Shown piece after piece: positions 1 through 9,096 of a stretch of DNA of 64,000 bases. The stretch's first letter is position 1, and every line of letters begins with the position of its first letter. Under the pieces are notes generated by a model. That model did not search any database and was not told where the DNA came from. It was given only the letters and a program-made list of their open reading frames with translations. A program made the position numbers and the translations under genes. Origin of the DNA: Candidatus Heimdallarchaeota archaeon (lineage in GTDB: Archaea; Asgardarchaeota; Heimdallarchaeia; Hodarchaeales; Hodarchaeaceae); contig CP070695.1 of NCBI GenBank assembly GCA_020353515.1, positions 4,325,589 to 4,389,588 of the forward strand, read 5' to 3'.

Positions 1-1
1 T

Positions 2-130
2 CTGCACCACTTTGCAGGCATAATATTCGCAATCATGTATGCTCATCCCCGACACTTGGATTACGTGGAAAGCAAAGTCCTCGTAGAGAAGGCGCAGACA
101 TTTCTAAAGCTGCGTGGGAGAAATTTCTAA
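2..130 (+). CDS. 3' end of an unidentified gene (partial)
   Basis: A reading frame open from the window edge ends with TAA at 128-130. Its C-terminus reads ...AIMYAHPRHLDYVESK... and ends LKLRGRNF. The stretch is clearly more GC-rich than what follows, and the residue composition looks coding. I do not recognise the family. The frame of the downstream helicase is also open through this stretch, so only one of the two readings is likely real here. The helicase GTG follows 20 bases after this stop. Confidence 0.35.
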   Translation: MHHFAGIIFAIMYAHPRHLDYVESKVLVEKAQTFLKLRGRNF

Positions 131-150
131 AGAAAAAGAAAAAATATCAA

Positions 151-2130
151 GTGAAAATCCAAGACGATTTAACATTTCTCGTGGAGTTCCCTTGGTATCC
201 TTTCACAAAGCTAAATGCATGGATCCCTACCCGAAGACCTCATTATAAATCAGAGCGCGAAAGATCAATCAATGTAGAAGAGCTTTTCTTGTATTTGGAA
301 CATGAAACTAATGCTGTGGATTATGATAGAAAATTTTTCTATTCTCCTTGGGTACAAGAGCAATTCAACATTTGGCAGAGAAAATGGAAGACACATAATG
401 GGTATTGGGAACAAAATAGAACACATAGAGCTACAAAGTTTGAATTACAATTTCCTCAACTAGCTCAGGAAGACCTCGAAATTCTACGAAAAGCAGGATG
501 TAAGGTTACCTTTGCTGCAGGTGCATTGGAAAAGCTCAAGAAGCTTGAGAAGGAAGCTAGTAAGGATTTCAATATTACAATAGAAACCCATGATGACCGT
601 CTACGAATCCATTGGAACAAAGAATTTAATAAGTGGTTTCACTCTCTTCTAAATGTTTTTGCTAGATTCATGGCCATTAGATCAGAGGACGATCCTCAAG
701 CAGATTTTATTCCTTGTATTCATCAAATTGGTCCTCATGAAATACAGGTTGATTATTGGGCAGCATTTAGAGCCAACCATTTCTGGCATGAAGTCCATCA
801 AGCTATTAAGAAAACAGACCATCCTCCCTTATTTGATCTACAATATCAACCATATCAACCCTCAACGAAAGAATATAATTTCTCAATGGAGCCAAAATAT
901 ACTCTTCGAACATATCAACAAGAGGCTATGGAAGAATGGAAGGATAATCGTTACTATGGTTCTATTCAGCTGCCTACTGGTGCTGGAAAAAGCTTAATTG
1001 GAATTGATGCTATAAGACATGTTCACGAAAGGACTTTAATCTTGGTACCAAATTTAGCTTTAGTAGATCAGTGGGTTGACTTCACTTCGAAATTTCTTTC
1101 AATTCCTGTTAGTCAGATAGGGATTTTCAACGGTCAGAAAAAAGCTTTTCGAGAGTATCCTGTTGTTATTTCCACATATCAACTTTTAAGTCAATATTTA
1201 CAAGATTTACATGCTTATAAGTCCAGTGATAGTTCTACTAAACCTCTCCGTGAAAAAATCTTAGTTGAAGATACAATTGGGTTCTTTACACACAAATTCG
1301 GGTTATTAATCGCAGATGAATCTCATCATATTCAAGCAGAGACCTTTAGACAGATCGCCTTAGATTTAGAGATTCCACGCCGCCTGGCATTGTCAGCTAC
1401 AATTGAAAAAAGTGTTCACTCATCTTTAGTAATTGCTACACTTGGCCCTATCATTTACAAAGTAGGTTATGGTCTTCTTGCACGAGAGGGTTTTATTGCC
1501 CCTATTTACTTTAAACGAATTCATATACCCCTGACTTCCGATGAAAAAGAATATTTAAACCGTAAAGGAAAAAGAGCGTATGGAAAAGTTTCCAGACAAG
1601 CAAGTAACAAGCTTTTAGCTATTCGAAAATTACTAGAAGCACCTGTAACGTCTCAAACCCTGATTTTTACCAGTCGCATCAAACACGCTATGAAAATTCA
1701 TTCTTTCCTCAAAGAACATGGAATAGAATCCACGGTTTTGACTGGGCATACAGTGATGAACGATCGTGAACTGAATCAGATCTTGGATCAATTTCGGCAA
1801 AGCAAAATCCAAACACTCGTGTTAGTGAAAATGCTTAATGAGGGATTTGATGCCCCAGCCGATACAATAATTATTGCATCTGGAACTCGAAACAGAAGAG
1901 AACAAATCCAACGAGTCGGGAGAGCTACTCGACCTGGAAAAGTAGCTAAGTTATTTGAATTAATAATCGATCCTCTAGAATTGAATTACGAATTCGAAGT
2001 AGCTCAAGCACGAGATATCTCAGATGTAATTGAACCCCAGGTACAAGACCTTCTTTTACCAATAGAGATCAAAGAAGAGATCGAAAAAGTAGTTGATGAT
2101 ATTAAACTTAGTTTTTATGAGGGCTATTGA
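151..2130 (+). CDS. XPB/Rad25-like superfamily II DNA helicase
   Basis: An ATP-dependent SF2 helicase of about 659 residues. Walker A (LPTGAGKS) lies near residue 275, the DEAH-box variant ADESHH near 388 and the SAT motif near 414. The second RecA domain ends in the motif VI segment QRVGRATRPGK near 587. About 250 N-terminal residues precede the motor and are not recognised. XPB-like archaeal helicases act in DNA repair or transcription-coupled remodelling; that role is inferred here. The GTG at 151 is the first usable start. No ATG, GTG or TTG occurs in frame between the window edge and 151, but the frame is open to the edge, so an earlier start outside the window cannot be excluded. The 3' end overlaps the convergent MFS gene by 23 bases. 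Confidence 0.85.
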   Translation: MKIQDDLTFLVEFPWYPFTKLNAWIPTRRPHYKSERERSINVEELFLYLEHETNAVDYDRKFFYSPWVQEQFNIWQRKWKTHNGYWEQNRTHRATKFELQFPQLAQEDLEILRKAGCKVTFAAGALEKLKKLEKEASKDFNITIETHDDRLRIHWNKEFNKWFHSLLNVFARFMAIRSEDDPQADFIPCIHQIGPHEIQVDYWAAFRANHFWHEVHQAIKKTDHPPLFDLQYQPYQPSTKEYNFSMEPKYTLRTYQQEAMEEWKDNRYYGSIQLPTGAGKSLIGIDAIRHVHERTLILVPNLALVDQWVDFTSKFLSIPVSQIGIFNGQKKAFREYPVVISTYQLLSQYLQDLHAYKSSDSSTKPLREKILVEDTIGFFTHKFGLLIADESHHIQAETFRQIALDLEIPRRLALSATIEKSVHSSLVIATLGPIIYKVGYGLLAREGFIAPIYFKRIHIPLTSDEKEYLNRKGKRAYGKVSRQASNKLLAIRKLLEAPVTSQTLIFTSRIKHAMKIHSFLKEHGIESTVLTGHTVMNDRELNQILDQFRQSKIQTLVLVKMLNEGFDAPADTIIIASGTRNRREQIQRVGRATRPGKVAKLFELIIDPLELNYEFEVAQARDISDVIEPQVQDLLLPIEIKEEIEKVVDDIKLSFYEGY

Positions 2131-3346
2131 TACCACGTTCAAAATCCTGTTCTTTAATCTTGTACAAGAGAAATAAAATCATTGTAATAACAAGAATACT
2201 AAATGTAAGAATATAAAATACAGCATTTAGATCTAGTATTTCCCATATGGGCCCTGATACAATAGTTGAAGTAGTTCGTCCTAAAGAGACATAAAAACCT
2301 AAGGCTCCCAGAGCTGTACCACGGAATTCTATAGGTGCACTTCTTGAAACCTCATTATTTTCTGCCATATAAGAGGTCATCATGGACACATTCAAGCAAA
2401 TGTACAGTAATATCAATATTAGAAAATCCTGTACTACTGTAAACACTAGTAAAGCAAGAGAGTATATGATTAGGGTAATAGTAATAACATATATGAAACG
2501 AAACTTATCAGTCAATCTTCCCAAGAATGGCTTAAACCATATACTTAATATAATTGCCCAAAAGCCAATTTCTGCGACATCACCACGAGTATATCCTTTT
2601 TGCAAGATTAGTAAGGGCAAGAATGTCGACGTAGTAAATTCAGTAATTGCTACTATGAACTGATAAATATAGGCTCTTGTTAAACCTCTTATCAAGGTCA
2701 TATGTTTTAACGAGGAGAGCATTGAGAAAAAAGAGTCAATAATTGCTCTTGGAATACAAGAAACTTGTTTTCTATCGGCTTTATCCAATCCTTCTGGCAA
2801 TAATTTGACATTTACTAATCCAAAGAGGAATGCCATTCCTGCAGCAAGACCAAAAAGATCCCTCAAGCTCCATAACAATTCATCCAAAGTTAAGTTAGAT
2901 ATCAATAATCCAATAATTGACCCTAAGTCAGCCATTTGAAATATTCGACCAATAGATCCCCCTGAACTGTTTTCTGGTGAGAAATCTGACACATAAGCTA
3001 ATAAACACGGCCAAAAAGCACTCATACCAAGTGCAACGAATAGGATGGAGAATAAGATCCAAAACCAGTGGTCTGCAATGGACATCAGGATCAACGCAAC
3101 AGTCAAACTAAAATGACCAAACAGAATCAATGGCTTTCTGCCAATTATCTGTGAGAGATCTCCGAAGGGGACACGAAAAAGGAGTTGTAAAAGATTCCTC
3201 AGTGAAACAATGATCGTAATAATAATGATAGCAGCTAGTAAGTCTTCCTTCAAAAAAATCACAATATAATTTCCAATTATAACTAATTGAAATGTTGCTA
3301 AAACGGTTCCTAACCCTGCTATCCAAATTGCCTTCGTTGAGGTCAT
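2108..3346 (-). CDS. MFS transporter
   Basis: A polytopic membrane protein of 412 residues, the usual MFS length, with about 12 hydrophobic segments. The loop after TM2 has the family-like pattern RVPFGDLSQIIGRKPLILFG (MFS motif A region, G-x-L-x-D/S-x-x-GRK). A second, weaker copy, FLGRLTDKFRF, sits in the second half, as expected for the duplicated fold. The substrate cannot be told from sequence. It is convergent with the helicase and has its own upstream region, so it is probably a single-gene transcript. Confidence 0.85.
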   Translation of the reverse strand: MTSTKAIWIAGLGTVLATFQLVIIGNYIVIFLKEDLLAAIIIITIIVSLRNLLQLLFRVPFGDLSQIIGRKPLILFGHFSLTVALILMSIADHWFWILFSILFVALGMSAFWPCLLAYVSDFSPENSSGGSIGRIFQMADLGSIIGLLISNLTLDELLWSLRDLFGLAAGMAFLFGLVNVKLLPEGLDKADRKQVSCIPRAIIDSFFSMLSSLKHMTLIRGLTRAYIYQFIVAITEFTTSTFLPLLILQKGYTRGDVAEIGFWAIILSIWFKPFLGRLTDKFRFIYVITITLIIYSLALLVFTVVQDFLILILLYICLNVSMMTSYMAENNEVSRSAPIEFRGTALGALGFYVSLGRTTSTIVSGPIWEILDLNAVFYILTFSILVITMILFLLYKIKEQDFERGINSPHKN

Positions 3347-3530
3347 TAGCTTAAAATCAGCCTTCTTTTACGCATTTTATTCGTACTCTTGGCTAGATAT
3401 ATCTTCCTTCCTCAGTTTACCATCAAACTGAAGATAAAGATTCTCACCCAAAACTTTTAATTTTCTAGAAAGGAAAAATTAGAAAACTTTTACAAAGGTA
3501 TTCAGATTAAAGAAGTAAAGAGGAACTATT

Positions 3531-4427
3531 ATGGCTGAAATTGTTCAAAGTGAAGAAGCTACAGTGAAGATAAACGGTATTGAGATAACGTATGATACTT
3601 TTGGAGACCCTCAAGCTGCCCCAATGTTGCTTATTATGGGATTAAGTACTCAGATGATTATGTGGGACGAAGCTTTTTGCAAAGCGATAGCTTCAAATGG
3701 ATATTGGGTTATCCGTTTTGATAATCGTGATGTTGGACTTTCAACAAAGTTTGACAATGCAGGTATCCCCGATTTAATGGAAATGATGATGAAAGTCCAA
3801 CAGGGAGAAGAAGTAAAAGCCCCTTATACATTATTAGACATGGCAAAAGATGCGATTGGATTACTCGATGTATTGAAAATTGATACTGCTCACATTGTAG
3901 GTGCATCTATGGGAGGAATGATAGCTCAAACTATTGCTATTCATTATCCTGAACGAGTACGTACTTTGACATCAATTATGTCGACAACTAGTAATCCAGA
4001 ACTACCACAACCAGGACCAGAGGCAATATCTATTCTGATCACACCTCCTCCCTCTGAAAGAGCTGAATATATTGAAGATTCAGTAAAAACATGGAGGTTT
4101 TTGAATGGGGAGTTATCATTTGATGAGGATTTTGTACGAGAACGCTCAACCCAAGCTTTTGATAGGTGTTACTATCCTGTTGGCGCTGGAAGACAACTCG
4201 CGGCCATTTTAGCCTCTGGTAGTCGTAAAGAGGAACTTAAAAATGTTAAGGTGCCAACTCTAGTGATTCATGGAGATACTGACCCCCTAGTTCCTGTTGA
4301 AGGAGGAAAAGAGACAGCAGAAGTCATTCCAGAAGCAAAATTATTGATTTTAGAAGGAATGGGTCATAGTATTCCGGCAGAAGTGGCGCCAAAAATAATA
4401 GAAGCCATAGTAAAACATGCTATTTAG
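3531..4427 (+). CDS. alpha/beta hydrolase
   Basis: A 298-residue alpha/beta-hydrolase-fold protein. The nucleophile elbow GASMGGM (Ser near 126), the acid region after HGDTDPLVP and the C-terminal histidine in GMGHSIP form the expected Ser-Asp-His triad. The oxyanion region is MGLSTQ near residue 37. Substrate unknown; such proteins are often esterases or lipases. The ATG follows GAGGA with a spacing of about 6 bases, which supports the start. A stray zinc-ribbon-like reading lies just after the stop (see findings). Confidence 0.85.
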   Translation: MAEIVQSEEATVKINGIEITYDTFGDPQAAPMLLIMGLSTQMIMWDEAFCKAIASNGYWVIRFDNRDVGLSTKFDNAGIPDLMEMMMKVQQGEEVKAPYTLLDMAKDAIGLLDVLKIDTAHIVGASMGGMIAQTIAIHYPERVRTLTSIMSTTSNPELPQPGPEAISILITPPPSERAEYIEDSVKTWRFLNGELSFDEDFVRERSTQAFDRCYYPVGAGRQLAAILASGSRKEELKNVKVPTLVIHGDTDPLVPVEGGKETAEVIPEAKLLILEGMGHSIPAEVAPKIIEAIVKHAI

Positions 4428-4504
4428 CAGGGAAAAGATAATCCCAGGGGGAAAATTCTGTATTAAGTGTGGAGCAGTTATAAGTAGAAAATCCAGCTAG
4501 TTAA

Positions 4505-5062
4505 TTAGGTGAGCCGTTTCTCTAATTCCAAGAAACGCTCCTGCAATTTGATAATAAAAGAATCAAGCTCTTTCTCAACAGTGCTGATCCATTCAATCAA
4601 AATATCAAGGGCTAAAAGAGCTTGTTTCCCTTTTGTTGTTCCTTTGGATTCCTCTGAGAGCGATGTTCCCCAATGTTCTCGAATCCTAATTAGATCATCA
4701 GCTTTTTCTTGTAAAGAATTAGCACTTTGATCGTAGATGTGAATCAACAATTCACGAAAAGAAGTAGGCTCAACCTGGTATTTCCATTCGCGACTACCTG
4801 GTTCACGCCTTCGAGTAATTAAGTTCCAATTCTCAAGTTCTTTTAAATTTCTGCTAATTGTCGAGGGATTGACTTTGAATTTCTCAACAAGATCTTTTTG
4901 GAGTAAGGGTTTATCAGGGGACGATAAGACACATAAAGCATAAATTCGCCCTAATAGTGGTGATCCACCCCGATCATACATGAAATCTTCAAAAAAATTG
5001 GAAATCTCTTCCTCTAACTTTGATATATCTTGTGAATCTTCCTCACTACTAATATCTGACAT
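4505..5062 (-). CDS. GbsR/MarR-like winged-helix regulator
   Basis: A 185-residue protein with a winged helix at about residues 35-105. It has the GbsR-family flavour: an opening GGSPLLGRIYALCVLS, then LLQKDLVEKFKVNPSTISRNLKELENW as helix-turn-helix and a basic wing (RRREPGSREWKY). The C-terminal helices (about 110-185) are probably for dimerisation. It is divergent from the DUF3696/MIT_C cassette and shares a 227-base intergenic region with it, so it could regulate that cassette as well as itself. This is inferred from position only. Confidence 0.8.
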   Translation of the reverse strand: MSDISSEEDSQDISKLEEEISNFFEDFMYDRGGSPLLGRIYALCVLSSPDKPLLQKDLVEKFKVNPSTISRNLKELENWNLITRRREPGSREWKYQVEPTSFRELLIHIYDQSANSLQEKADDLIRIREHWGTSLSEESKGTTKGKQALLALDILIEWISTVEKELDSFIIKLQERFLELEKRLT

Positions 5063-5111
5063 AAGATTTCAACCTATATTGATGAAAGAGCACTACAAAC
5101 ACGAAAAATAA

Positions 5112-5166
5112 AGACCTTTATAAAAATATTATTAATTTCTTATGAGCTTAATTATAATCTCATGAA
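5112..5166. promoter_or_regulatory. AT-rich promoter region with imperfect inverted repeat
   Basis: CTTTATAAAAATA at about 5116-5128 fits a TATA element roughly 55-65 bases upstream of the GbsR-like gene on the minus strand. Just beyond it, TTATGAG and CTCATGA (about 5140-5165) form an imperfect inverted repeat that could be an operator. Supported by pattern only. Confidence 0.3.
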
Positions 5167-5289
5167 GCTCTACTCAAGTGACATAAGAACCTTCTCTAGG
5201 TTGGTTTTGTAAGAAATTTCTTTAAAATAAACAAAGATATTCTATTCCAACACTCGAATGGGTCTGAATGTCTAAAAAAATGGCTGTGA

Positions 5290-7005
5290 TTGACGTTGAT
5301 CACTAATTTATCCCTACAGAATTTTAAAGGATTCGGGTATCCTGGTCAGAACATCCCAATGAATCGAATCACGTTACTTTTTGGTGCTAATAGCGCAGGA
5401 AAAACCTCAATAATTCAATCTCTCCTTTTGCTTCACCAAACGATTACTGAAGCCACAGATCCTACTACAGTATTACTACCAAATGGTACTCTCATCTCAT
5501 TGGGAAGTTTCAGAGAATTTGTCCACAAACATGATCTAGATCGGGAAATAAAAATCGGGATCGAATCTGAATATATTGATAGTATGTGTTTCTCTTTTCG
5601 TTTACAAAACAATCTAATGGAAATGGCTAGTTTTGAAGGGTTAGCAAAAGAATGGATGACTACTAATTCAAAAATACAGAATTGGGAAAGGATTCGTTTT
5701 CGTGGAGAAAATGCTGATAGAAATCGTTACAATATGAATTTCATCAATTATGTTGAAACCTTTGATCAATTATTGCAACAACCAAACATTATCGAAGATT
5801 TGATTAAAGAAGTTCAAAGACGAAAAGAATTCACTGAACGAACCCTAAAGTTATTAGAAGGAGAAATGACCCAAATAGATAAGAAACAGTTGATTGAAGA
5901 AGAAGATAAAGACATTTATTCTCATAAAATGATGAATTTTTTAGTAACTAATATTTTTAGATCAATAAAGGAGGGAGGGGAAACAAGGCCTCAGGATGAA
6001 CTCAAGAATTTGTTGTTATACTTATCACCACAAGATTTTGAATTCACAACAGATTTATTGAAATTTACAACAAGTAAAGAGCTAATACAGCTCTTTAATG
6101 AGGTAATAACTTCAATTAAAGAGAAAAGGATCAGTAGTATGTTAGATTTCCAAGAAAAGGTAACTATAAGTAACCTCTTAATGTTAAAATCGAATTTTAC
6201 TCTTGAAAAAAACGAAAAAGGAAAAACACCTGATTTACAAAAAGAACAGATTAAAAAATTGATATTTACTACAATTTTCCGTGAGTATTTCAATATCCCA
6301 TCAATGAAAAAGAATATTGAGTATACTAGGAAGAAAATAAATCATCAGTTGGCTCGAATACTTTTCTTAGGGCCCTTAAGACGCGAACCTGAAAGATATT
6401 ACTTTTTTTCTGGTAATGTCCCAACTGATGTTGGTAAGAAGGGCGATAAAACAGCTGAATCTCTATTTTATTCCAAAGACATTCAAGAAGCTGTTAATAA
6501 GAAACTAAATGAACTAGGTATTGATTATCACATCAATGTGACTCCAATCTCTGGAGAAACAAAGGATATTTTCAGTGTACGGTTATTGGATCAAACACTG
6601 AAGACTGATGTTAGCATTTCGGAAGTAGGATTCGGCTTCAGTCAAATTCTGCCAATTATTGTGCAATCGTATTTATCTACTGATAACATTATATGTATTG
6701 AGCAACCTGAAATACATATTCATCCACGATTACAAACAGAACTTGCTCAGTTATTCTATGAAAGAGTTAAGGAAAATAAAAAGCTTCAGTATATCATTGA
6801 AACACACAGTGAACATATTATTCTCCGTTTTCAAAAATTAATACGGAAACAACAACTAAAGCCATCAGATATTTCTGTTATTTACGTTATGAAAGAAAAG
6901 GAAGGGATAATCTGTAAACAACTTAAACTGGATCAGAAGGGAGATTTTATTGACCCCTGGCCTGAAGGATTTTTTGATGAAGCATTTAAAGAAAGGTTTG
7001 GTTAA
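5290..7005 (+). CDS. DUF3696-family AAA/RecF-like ATPase
   Basis: A 571-residue ATPase of the AAA15/OLD-like group. Residues 1-70 hold the N-terminal ABC-type lobe LQNFKGF and Walker A GANSAGKTS (about 32-40). A long variable helical insert follows (about 100-350). The C-terminal lobe has the signature-like SEVGFGFSQILPIIV (about 443-457), Walker B CIEQPEIHIHP (about 468) and ETHSEHI (H-loop). The tail GDFIDPWPEGFF is the DUF3696 hallmark. No TOPRIM nuclease domain is seen, so it probably powers or gates a partner. TGA at 5287-5289 lies directly upstream in frame, so translation must begin at TTG 5290 or TTG 5296; there is no clear Shine-Dalgarno. The next gene starts 6 bases after its stop, implying a two-gene unit. 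Confidence 0.85.
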   Translation: MTLITNLSLQNFKGFGYPGQNIPMNRITLLFGANSAGKTSIIQSLLLLHQTITEATDPTTVLLPNGTLISLGSFREFVHKHDLDREIKIGIESEYIDSMCFSFRLQNNLMEMASFEGLAKEWMTTNSKIQNWERIRFRGENADRNRYNMNFINYVETFDQLLQQPNIIEDLIKEVQRRKEFTERTLKLLEGEMTQIDKKQLIEEEDKDIYSHKMMNFLVTNIFRSIKEGGETRPQDELKNLLLYLSPQDFEFTTDLLKFTTSKELIQLFNEVITSIKEKRISSMLDFQEKVTISNLLMLKSNFTLEKNEKGKTPDLQKEQIKKLIFTTIFREYFNIPSMKKNIEYTRKKINHQLARILFLGPLRREPERYYFFSGNVPTDVGKKGDKTAESLFYSKDIQEAVNKKLNELGIDYHINVTPISGETKDIFSVRLLDQTLKTDVSISEVGFGFSQILPIIVQSYLSTDNIICIEQPEIHIHPRLQTELAQLFYERVKENKKLQYIIETHSEHIILRFQKLIRKQQLKPSDISVIYVMKEKEGIICKQLKLDQKGDFIDPWPEGFFDEAFKERFG

Positions 7006-7011
7006 GAAGAA

Positions 7012-8043
7012 ATGAAATTTCACGTCTTTTCTCTTTCCCCCAGTTGTTTTCAAAATAATAACCCAATTGAGGTAACAATCAAAATATTAAGTCTATTATT
7101 CCGTCACGCTCTACTCTTTAATCATCAAGATCTATACGGAAAAATAATTCGGAAACTTAGCTTAAACTTGGATCATAATCGAGTTAAGGATCTTGAATTA
7201 TTGTTACTAATGTACCATAAAGAAAAACGAATAGTGGAAGTGATTAAGAACGAATCTCATGATTTTAATTCTTTATGTCAATTAAACAAATATCTCTTTG
7301 AACAAGGTATCACTATTCTTTTCTCAAAGGAGGAAATGACACCTTCCGCGTCAACAACTTGTGGAAATTCGTGTTTTATGGCAGAGAAATCACATATTGA
7401 TGTCTATACATACGTGGATGATTTCCCAATACCTCCTTCACAAGAAATTCGGTTAGAGAAGCAATATGATAATGAATGGATGAAAGAGAACATTTATAAT
7501 CCTCTGTTAGTCGGTTCCACAATTATACGTATTGTAGATCCGTTTGTTGGAAGAGAATTGTACAATATTGCTGATGTAAAAGTTGATAGATGGGAGACAG
7601 AAAGTCATTGGGTGTACTCATTAACAGAAATTTTCAACCTCTTCCAAGATCAATCTATCTTTAAAGATCGGAAGTATTTCATCTACACGGCAGTTAGAGT
7701 CGATGAAGAACATAAAGCAATAGAAACTGCAGAGCGATTCCGAAAACAATTTCTGAATGATACCAGTATTATTGTCAAATTTTTCTTCTATGTCTATGAA
7801 AAGTCTTTCAATCCTCCAGATGAGTTCCCCCATGATAGGTATATACTTACAGATAATGTAGGGGTGAATATTGGCATAGGTTTGGATACTATTAACCCAG
7901 ATAACCAACAAATCAGGCGAGAAACCCAATTAACCTTTGTTGGAAATGAAACAGTGGCTTCAGTTATGTCTCAGCTAAAGAACATCCCAATAGGTACGGT
8001 AAAGGGAAAAAAAAGTCGAATCTTAAGAAGAAAAACCATTTAG
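7012..8043 (+). CDS. MITD1 C-terminal (MIT_C, PLD-like) domain protein, partner of the DUF3696 ATPase
   Basis: A 343-residue protein whose C-terminal part resembles the phospholipase-D-like C-terminal domain of MITD1. IIRIVDPFVGRELYN (about 169-183) matches the MIT_C opening IxIEDPYI..xxLYN, and HDRYILTDNVGVNIGIGLD (about 275-293) matches HDRxIxxxxGWxIxIGRGLD. Residues 1-140 are unrecognised; a CGNSC pair sits near 120. I see no HKD catalytic motif, in line with MITD1, whose PLD-like fold binds lipids rather than cleaving them. It lies directly behind the ATPase, so it is probably the effector or membrane-binding half of a two-gene system. The assignment is from memory of the family, without a profile search. 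Confidence 0.6.
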   Translation: MKFHVFSLSPSCFQNNNPIEVTIKILSLLFRHALLFNHQDLYGKIIRKLSLNLDHNRVKDLELLLLMYHKEKRIVEVIKNESHDFNSLCQLNKYLFEQGITILFSKEEMTPSASTTCGNSCFMAEKSHIDVYTYVDDFPIPPSQEIRLEKQYDNEWMKENIYNPLLVGSTIIRIVDPFVGRELYNIADVKVDRWETESHWVYSLTEIFNLFQDQSIFKDRKYFIYTAVRVDEEHKAIETAERFRKQFLNDTSIIVKFFFYVYEKSFNPPDEFPHDRYILTDNVGVNIGIGLDTINPDNQQIRRETQLTFVGNETVASVMSQLKNIPIGTVKGKKSRILRRKTI

Positions 8044-8055
8044 GTAACATAGATA

Positions 8056-8931
8056 TTAAATAATCTTTACTCCACAATTAGAGCAAAATATCTCGTTAGG
8101 TGAAATTCTCCTCCCGCAATTAAAACAAAAACTAATTTCATTTCGTCTATTAAGTGGTTTTGCCATCTGGTTCGGATAACGTGGTTCATATTGTTCCATA
8201 AACCGTCTTCTTTGGGATCTTAAACTAATGGTAAGGAAAATACCTACAATGGCAATGATTCCAAAGAAGAATAATATTCCAATCATTCCAAGACCAAGAA
8301 ATATGAAATTATCTGAACTATCTGAATATATATATTGTGGATCCGCTAATGTTTCAGAAGTTATTTCTAACCTCGAGGAGGAATAGTAGCCATTCTCTCT
8401 CGAGGCTAATTGAATTTCCCCATCATTGTTAAAGGAATCAAGTCTAAAATAGAATTTCCCATTATCTCTAACATTGTGGGCTGCACTCAAAGAACATTCA
8501 TAACGCCCAGGTTCAGTGATTGTTCCCTCACTCACCAAAGTCTCTTCATTTATATTTGGTTTATTTTCCCAATTTATTAATTTCTCTTCAAAAGAAAAGG
8601 TTTGCCAGACTCTAAAATTGAATGAATGATTATCAGTGATTATTGAGGTAATATTAAGGTTTAAAATCACTCTTAAGACCTCCCCAGGAAAAGGCAGGTC
8701 CCTAACGCGAAAAGCCAGATAGGAATAATGCAATGTTGATGTAGAACTATTAGAACTTACTTTCAAATCTAAAGTATCGCCATAATTAATATTTGGATTA
8801 GAAGAAAAGATATAGGCATCAAAATTACAAATAAAGATAGTAGTACGTTCTATTAACGGATTACAAGTTGTTGGAAGAAAACTTAGGAAAGGAATGGAAA
8901 ATAGAATAAAAATTAAAGCCCTTTTTTTCAT
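8056..8931 (-). CDS. surface protein: DNRLRE/CBM96-like domain, TM helix, cytoplasmic zinc ribbon
   Basis: A 291-residue protein with an N-terminal signal peptide (about 1-22). A beta-sandwich of the DNRLRE/CBM96 type follows (about 30-190), with the characteristic DAYIFSSNPNINYGDT opening, YSYLAFRV core and WENKPN segment. One strong transmembrane helix spans about 205-235, followed by a basic stretch RSQRRRF. The C-terminus ends in a double C-x2-C zinc ribbon (FCFNCG and FCSNCG). The predicted topology puts the sugar-binding-type domain outside and the zinc ribbon inside. It converges with the preceding cassette, 12 bases apart. The zinc ribbon may recruit a cytoplasmic partner; this is inference. 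Confidence 0.75.
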   Translation of the reverse strand: MKKRALIFILFSIPFLSFLPTTCNPLIERTTIFICNFDAYIFSSNPNINYGDTLDLKVSSNSSTSTLHYSYLAFRVRDLPFPGEVLRVILNLNITSIITDNHSFNFRVWQTFSFEEKLINWENKPNINEETLVSEGTITEPGRYECSLSAAHNVRDNGKFYFRLDSFNNDGEIQLASRENGYYSSSRLEITSETLADPQYIYSDSSDNFIFLGLGMIGILFFFGIIAIVGIFLTISLRSQRRRFMEQYEPRYPNQMAKPLNRRNEISFCFNCGRRISPNEIFCSNCGVKII

Positions 8932-9096
8932 CTTTTCACCTAAATTATGTGTTGTTACTCCAGAGATTATTAGTCTGATTTCCTCCCTTCCTCATTTTCT
9001 TCTTAAATTTATTCTTTGGAGAACAATCCTAAAACAGCAAAGGAAGGGCACTTTAATCTTCTAAAAACCATTTCATTAAAAAAAAATTAATTTTGC

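Noticed and set aside
5279..5305. Mini-frame ATG GCT GTG... before the DUF3696 gene
   Set aside because: Nine codons, ends in TAA, no conservation argument; possible leader peptide but unsupported.
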